Source: Baffinella frigidus (lineage: Eukaryota > Cryptophyceae > Cryptomonadales > Baffinellaceae). From it: a stretch of DNA of 11,024 nucleotides. The stretch covers positions 134,352-145,375 of the forward strand of contig MU646872.1 of the NCBI GenBank assembly GCA_026770585.1. The letters are read 5' to 3'. The notes below the pieces were generated by a model. That model saw only the letters and a list, made by a program, of their open reading frames with translations, had not been told where the DNA came from and searched no databases. The translations under genes were made by a program, and so were the position numbers. Position 1 is the first letter of the stretch; each line of letters starts with the position of its first letter. Below, piece after piece: positions 1-6,088 of this stretch.

Positions 1-56
1 CCTGTAGGGCTCGAAGGCCTCGCGCTTGAGCGTCGCTGCGAGGATGCCTCCCAACT
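1..56 (-). CDS. Exon 11, partial (cut by the window edge)
   Basis: The acceptor CCAACAG|AGTTGG completes a Glu codon and reads on as LGGILAATLKREAFEPYR. With exon 10 this gives RARATELGGI, the family's RARATE motif followed by REAF.PY. The exon continues past position 1. Intron 10 before it (57-259, 203 bp) holds only telomere-like repeats. Confidence 0.83.
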
Positions 57-2410
57 CTGTTGGTTGGGGTTCAGTGTTGAGGATTTGGGGTTCAGGGTTG
101 AGGGTTGAGGGTTTAAGGTTTAAGGTTTAAGGTTTAGGGTTTGGGGTTTGGGGTTTAGGGTTTAGGGTTTAGGGTTTAGGGTTTAGGATGCAGGGTTTGG
201 GGCGTGGGGTTTGGGGTTTGAGATTCAGTGGTGAGGGTTGAGGGTTGAGGGTCAAGGACCGGTGGCGCGGGCGCGGAGCGAAAGAAGCTCCTCACTCTCG
301 TACGCCATGCACATCCCCACGCGCTGCATCGTCCTAGGGAAGTAGGGCAGGAATGCGTCGCCCACCGCGCCCGCCGCCGACGAGATTGATGACATCCCGA
401 CCTGATCACACGCGGCGGAGCAAACACCTTTCAAAAAATGTCGATTGTATGCGGTGTGTACGGAGTCGGTCACGTGCCCCCCCCCGAAAAGCGGGTCGAT
501 ATGTGATCGAATTTATGAAAATTACTACACACTGTCTCACTTGTACAGCTCTGCGGGTTTTAAAAAGGGTGTTTGCTCCGCCTCGTCCTAGGGCAGTAGG
601 GCAGGAACGCGTCGCCCACCGCGCCCGCCGCGGACGAGATTAACGACATCCCAACCTGATCACACGCGGCGGAGCAAACACTCTTTTTAAAACCCAGGAA
701 GCTGTACAAGTGAGATGGTGTGTAGTAATTTTCACATATCGGCCCGCTTTTCGGGGGGGCGCGTGACCAGCTCCGTACAAAACGCCTACAATTGATATTT
801 AAAAGGGGAGCCGAGATGTAGGGCAGGAACGCGTCGCCCATTGATGGAATGCTGACCTGATGGTTGCACCTCGTCAGTTCTGGTGAAACGCCGGCTTTTG
901 AGCGAAGGAGACATCCTGGGCACAACCACCTTCCGGGGCAGCTGCCTGCCTCTGGCCAGAGGCAGGCTGCTGTGTTCCCCTGGCTCTCCATGCACGGACT
1001 CTCAGCATTCCGCGGATTTCACTCTGTGAGCAAAGCACGGTGCTCACCCCATCCATGAAGGGTGCTAACTCCTTCCATGCGGGGTGCGTCCCCCCTCCAT
1101 AGCCAAAGGTTTCCCCGGAGGGTGGAGGGGACTGTTCCCTCTCTTTTCATGGAGATGCAACTTTGCCCTGGCCAGAGAGCATGGAGATGCAACTTTGCCC
1201 TGGCCAGAGAGCTCTCTCTCTGCCAAGGGCAAAGTTGGGGCGGGCTGGACCTCGCACCAACCCCCTAATCCCCAAACCCGAGCTGGACCCTCCACCCTGA
1301 CCCCTAATCCCCGATACCTCGCGGAGCTCAGGGTCGTCCGCGTCGAGAACGTGCTCCATCTGGGCCATCAAGCGCTCGAGGTACGGCTAGACTGTGCGAA
1401 CGCAAAACTAGACTGTGCGAACGCAAAACGCCGAATCCTCTCTGTAAAAGGGTCGGGAAAACGGCGAATTCTCTCTGTAAAAGGGTCGGCAAAATGGCGG
1501 ATCTTCTCTGTAAAACAAAAAACTGATACCTCGCGAAGCTCGGGGTCGTCCGCGTCGAGCACGTGCTCCATCTGGGCCATCAAGCGCTCGAGGTAGGGCC
1601 CAAGCTCGTCCGTGAGGTTCTCGCAGAAGGCGTCGAGCGCGATGCACGCGCGCCGCTGCGTCGTGAGATCCGATGCCGCCAGCGCCTAGGGTCAAGGGTT
1701 GGGGGTTGGGGGTTAGGAGTTATGGTGCTGGGGGGCCTGACGACAGGACGTCAGATCCCATGCCGCCAGCGCCTGCCCCCGTGCCAACGTTGGTTACCGC
1801 TGTGCGTTGCCCCTATTTGTTTATAGGAGTTGGCCCCAGGTTAATTAGAGCCATACGTAAATTTAATTAGGGCCAGAATCCGGTTTGATAGGCCATTTTC
1901 TTTTAAATTAAACATGTTCCCGGATGACTTTAGTTAACATTTTGTGTTGAGGTATGGGTTTGGGGTCCGGGTTTGGGGATTAGAGGTCGGAGTGAAGGGT
2001 CCAGGGTGAAGTTTCCAGGGTCTGGAGATTAGGTTTTAGGTTCAAGGAGCAGAAGATTATGGCGTAGGGTGCAGGGTGCGGGGTGAAGGGTTTGGGGTTC
2101 GGTAGAGCCGAGGGTTCCGGGTTCAGAAGAGTCGAGGGGTGAACACGGGCCCTGGTGCTCGTCCTGCATCAACAGCTAGCAGGTCCGCCCCGTACCCAAA
2201 ACGCGCCGAACATGTAGTTATACAGCCTGTATAACTATTGTATACCCCCTTCCCGGTAGAAACTCTGGCCAGTCGTGTCCGCGGACAGACATATTTAAGT
2301 CTGCGGTGTGGGACTTACCCCGAACCTCTCTCTTTCTCCCCCTAGCTCTCTCTCCATCTCTCGCTATCTCTCTCTCTCTCTCTCTCTCTCTCGCTATCTC
2401 ACTCTCTCTC

Positions 2411-2451
<41 letters not shown>

Positions 2452-5400
2452 AACGCCGCACGCAGCAGCACCTGGAAGATGCCAGGGAGCATAGCCTCGT
2501 AGTGCTCGACGATCTCCGGCTGGAGGAACTCTGCAAACTGCGTGAGCGCCCAGCACGCCCACGACCGCACTGAAAGGTCCGGGTCCTCCATTCCCTGCCC
2601 CCACCACACTCCGTCAGCGCCCCGGTCAGCGCCCCCGAACTCTGCGAACTGAGTCAGCGCCCAGCACGCAAACGACCGCACCGATGAGTCGGCGTCCTCC
2701 ATTCCCTGCTCCCCGCCGCCACACTCTCCGGCAGCGCCCCCGCGCTGCAGACCTCTAAACCCTAAGCTGTGAACCATGACCCGTTAGCCCTACACCCTAC
2801 ACCCTAAACCCTAAACCATAATCCATAAACCCTGAACCCTAAAACAGAAAAACAACACACCATGAGATGGACGTAACGGCAGATGAAAAGGGCGGGAGCC
2901 CCACCTCCACACTCCCCAACACCGCCCCCACGCGGTAGCCCTACATCCGCTCAACAAGTCCACCAAGTGATGGATCAACGGCAGACGCAAACAATGAGGG
3001 GGGGAATGATGCCACCTTCAGGCGTATCCATGGTGTATTTGGTGTATTTGAGAGCAAGGCATACGCCTCCATATGATGTTGCTATTCAAGTTAGAACTGA
3101 ACGTGAGGAGCCACGAGAGAAGGGTTTCCAGGTGTTCCGTGAAGCTCCCAATACACCATGAGATGAACATAACGGCAGATGGAACGGGCATGTGCCGTAC
3201 AGTTTTTCAGCTACCGAAAACAACCGGGGGGGGGCGCTTGCCTTGAGGAGCCACGGGAGGAGAGTTTCGAGGTGCCCTCTCCGTCACCTCCCATTCCCAC
3301 ACTCGCAATCACCTCCGCACCACACCACTCTCCGCCACCGCCTCCGCACGGTAGCCCTATATAGTCTAAACAAATCCACCGTGTGGTGGAATAATGGGAG
3401 ATGAAAACAATTTGAGGGTGGGTGCTTGCCTTGAGGAGCCACGGGAGGAGGGTCTCGAGGTGCTCCGTGAAGCTCTCGGCACACCCCTCCGCGCACGTCC
3501 CCATCACCTGCATTCCAGAACCGAAAATTGTCAGAAGGGAACGGGTGCAGACCGGGTTCAAAACCTCTCTTGGGAGAACCGCGCCCCGTCAGCCGCGAAA
3601 AGGTGCATACTAGCTCTAACTGGGGTTCATTCGGGCTCGTCCTAAAGGCTTTCTATTCGCCCTTTTGTACTGGATGTCTGTTCGTGAATACTCTGGTCTT
3701 GAATACTTAAGGGCGAGCCAGCATAAAACTCAGGCAGAGCTAGGCATACCATCGATTGGCGACGACGGAGCGCTACCAGGTTGTGGGCCTCTCTCGAAGC
3801 GAGGGTTGGAGCCTTTCCCAAACTGAGGCAGGGTTGTGACTCACGTGAGGTAGAGAGGTAGAGAGGTAAGGGGTGCATGCGAGCACACGGGTCGCACAGT
3901 GGTATCAAGGGCGTGGGGATGGCTGGCTGGGGTGGGAGATCTGAGTCTGAGTTGGACCAACCCTGGTTTAGGTTTGAGGTGTTAGGTGTAGGGTCTAGGG
4001 TGTATTCAGGGTTTAGGGTCAAGGCTTTGGGGTGTAAGGTTAAGGATTTAGAGTTCAGGGTTTAGAGTTGCAGGTTTAGGGTTCATGGTTCCGGGTGTGG
4101 GGTTTCGGGGGTTAGGGTTTAGGGTTTAGGTTCGCACCACGGCGCCAAGAGATGCTATGCACCCACTCAGAGTTTCGAATGTAGGGTTTAGGGTTTAGTA
4201 TTCAGGGTTCAGGGTTTACGGGGTGGGGTTCAGGTTCGAACCATGATGGCGCCGCGGCGCGCGCCACGGTCCGGGGACGCGATGTTCGCCGCCACAAACG
4301 TCAGCAGCTCCGGCACCAGCGACCTGCTTGGGGCTTGCGGCTTCAGTGTTGGGATTTGGGGGCACACCTCGTGCGTCAGCAGCTCCCGGACCAGCGACCT
4401 AGTGTAGGGTTGAGGCTTTGGGGGTTGGGTTTGGGGTTTGGTGTTTGGGGTTTGGGGTTTGGGGTGTGAGGTTTGGGGTTTGGTGTTTGGGTGTGGGGGT
4501 TGGGGGTTGAGGGTTGAGGGTGGGAGTTGAGGGTTGAGGGTTTGGGGTTGAGAGTTCAGGGTTTAGGGATTAGGGTACGAGAAGTAGGGTGTAGGGTGAA
4601 GGCTGGCAGAGACCGCGAGAGCTGATCCCAATGCGTGCCACGGCAGCTGTCTAGATCCGTCTGTGTATAACTTCAAAGTTCACGACGCCTTCGCGAAGCA
4701 ATGATGGCTCCAAATCCTGGTTCAATTTTTTTACCAAACACTGGACACGACCCTAAAATACCTTTAATAGACATTTAAACAACTTCACGGTCGTGTCCAT
4801 GGTCGTGTCCCACAAAAAAATGTACGGGGCTTGGAGCCATTGTTGCTTCGCGAAGGCGTCGGAATCTATTTAACTAGGCTCGCCATAAAAGCATGTTGGT
4901 TGCCCGTGTGTGCTGGGTGTTCTGACCGCGAGGGCAAGTTGATGGCCAGCGAGTCGAGGGTAGCGGAGCCCATCTTGTACGCCTGGGGCTCGTCGGGGTC
5001 TGCGTCGTCGTCCTCTTCCAGCTCCGCCATGAGGAGGAACGCCGCCTGGGATTGGGGTTTGGGGTTGGGGTTTTGGGGCTGTTGGCCTGCAGGGGTCGTT
5101 CCATCGGACATGGTGAGAGCCTCGCCTGACCCCCCCAAAAAAACTAAACCCGAGACCCTTAACTCTTAAATCTAGACCCTAAACCCATGAACCCTTGAGT
5201 TTTAGCCAAGGGTTTGGGGTTGAGTCGTAAGGGTTTAGGTCTGCGTCGTCGTCCTCTTCCAGCTCCACCATGAGGAGGAACGCCGCCTGGGTTTGGGGTT
5301 TGGGGTTTGGGATGTGGAATTTGGGGGTTGGGGTTTGGTGTGTGGGGTTTAGGCGAGGCTCGCACTCTGTCCGATGGAACGACCCTTGCGGGTCAACAAC

Positions 5401-6052
5401 ACTACACCCTGCATACTAAAACCTAAATTCGAGACCCTAACACCTTAAATCTAGACCCTAATCATTAAACCCTGAGGGTTTAGGGGTTAGTCCTAAGGTT
5501 TTAAGGTGTAGGCACACGTGCGTGGAGCAGGGACTTTATGGTGGCATATGCGATTGAATTATAACAAAAAACTTAGGATGAAATAATTTGGTTGCAGTTG
5601 GGTTATAATCCGAATGCGACGGAATTATTAGAAAAAAATGAGGATAAGTGAAAATGGGACAAATTATCTGAAAATCCGGATATCACCTGAAGGATCGGGG
5701 GGACGAGGTGCTTGCGCTTGAGGAGCTCAGCGCGCGAGGCCCACAGTTCGCTGATGAGCCCCATCGCTTGGCTGGCATTTCAGCCACTTTCATTGTGTCA
5801 TAGGAGAAATCATAGGAGAAATTACTACGGCATAGGTAATTTTACTTATTAGTCCTAATTAAATCAATTACCCCCCAAAACCATCCTGGGTGGCACCTGG
5901 AGGATCTGGGGCACGAGATGCTTGCGCTTGAGGAGCTTGGCTTTCGAGGCGCACAGTTCGCTGATGAGGCCCATCGCCTTGTCGCGCACGGCCAGGTCTG
6001 CCGTCCCCTTCGCGCACCCCACCTGCGTGAGAGTGCGAGAGAGTGAGTGTGT

Positions 6053-6088
<36 letters not shown>

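Larger units (their letters stand above)
2858..3412. repeat. Diverged tandem array in intron 7
   Basis: Blocks like CACCATGAGATG(G/A)AC followed by TAACGGCAGATG recur at about 2858 and 3157, with weaker relatives near 2960 and 3375. A 65-bp block containing CGGTAGCCCTA, ending AACAA(G/A)TCCACC, recurs at about 2900-2963 and 3313-3380. The array carries the two exon 7 end-half copies, so the unit appears to include exon edge plus intron. Confidence 0.7.

Noticed and set aside
1316-1685. Exon 9 and its copy as two consecutive coding exons
   Set aside because: The copy lacks an acceptor and repeats the same helix. Including it would duplicate 22 residues, which the family does not show.
2218-2607. 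Long minus-strand frame running from exon 8 into (GA)n, reading RERERE
   Set aside because: The donor CAG|GTGCTG and the join to exon 9 (GIFQ to ALAASD) fit the family; the RE repeat does not.
2637-2705. Exon 8 start-half copy as an extra HEAT exon
   Set aside because: It has no donor at its end and stops half-way through a helix pair.
4831-5169. Plus-strand frame with a serine run (SASSSSSSSAM)
   Set aside because: It is the antisense of exon 5's acidic GAC/GAG codons and has no independent support.
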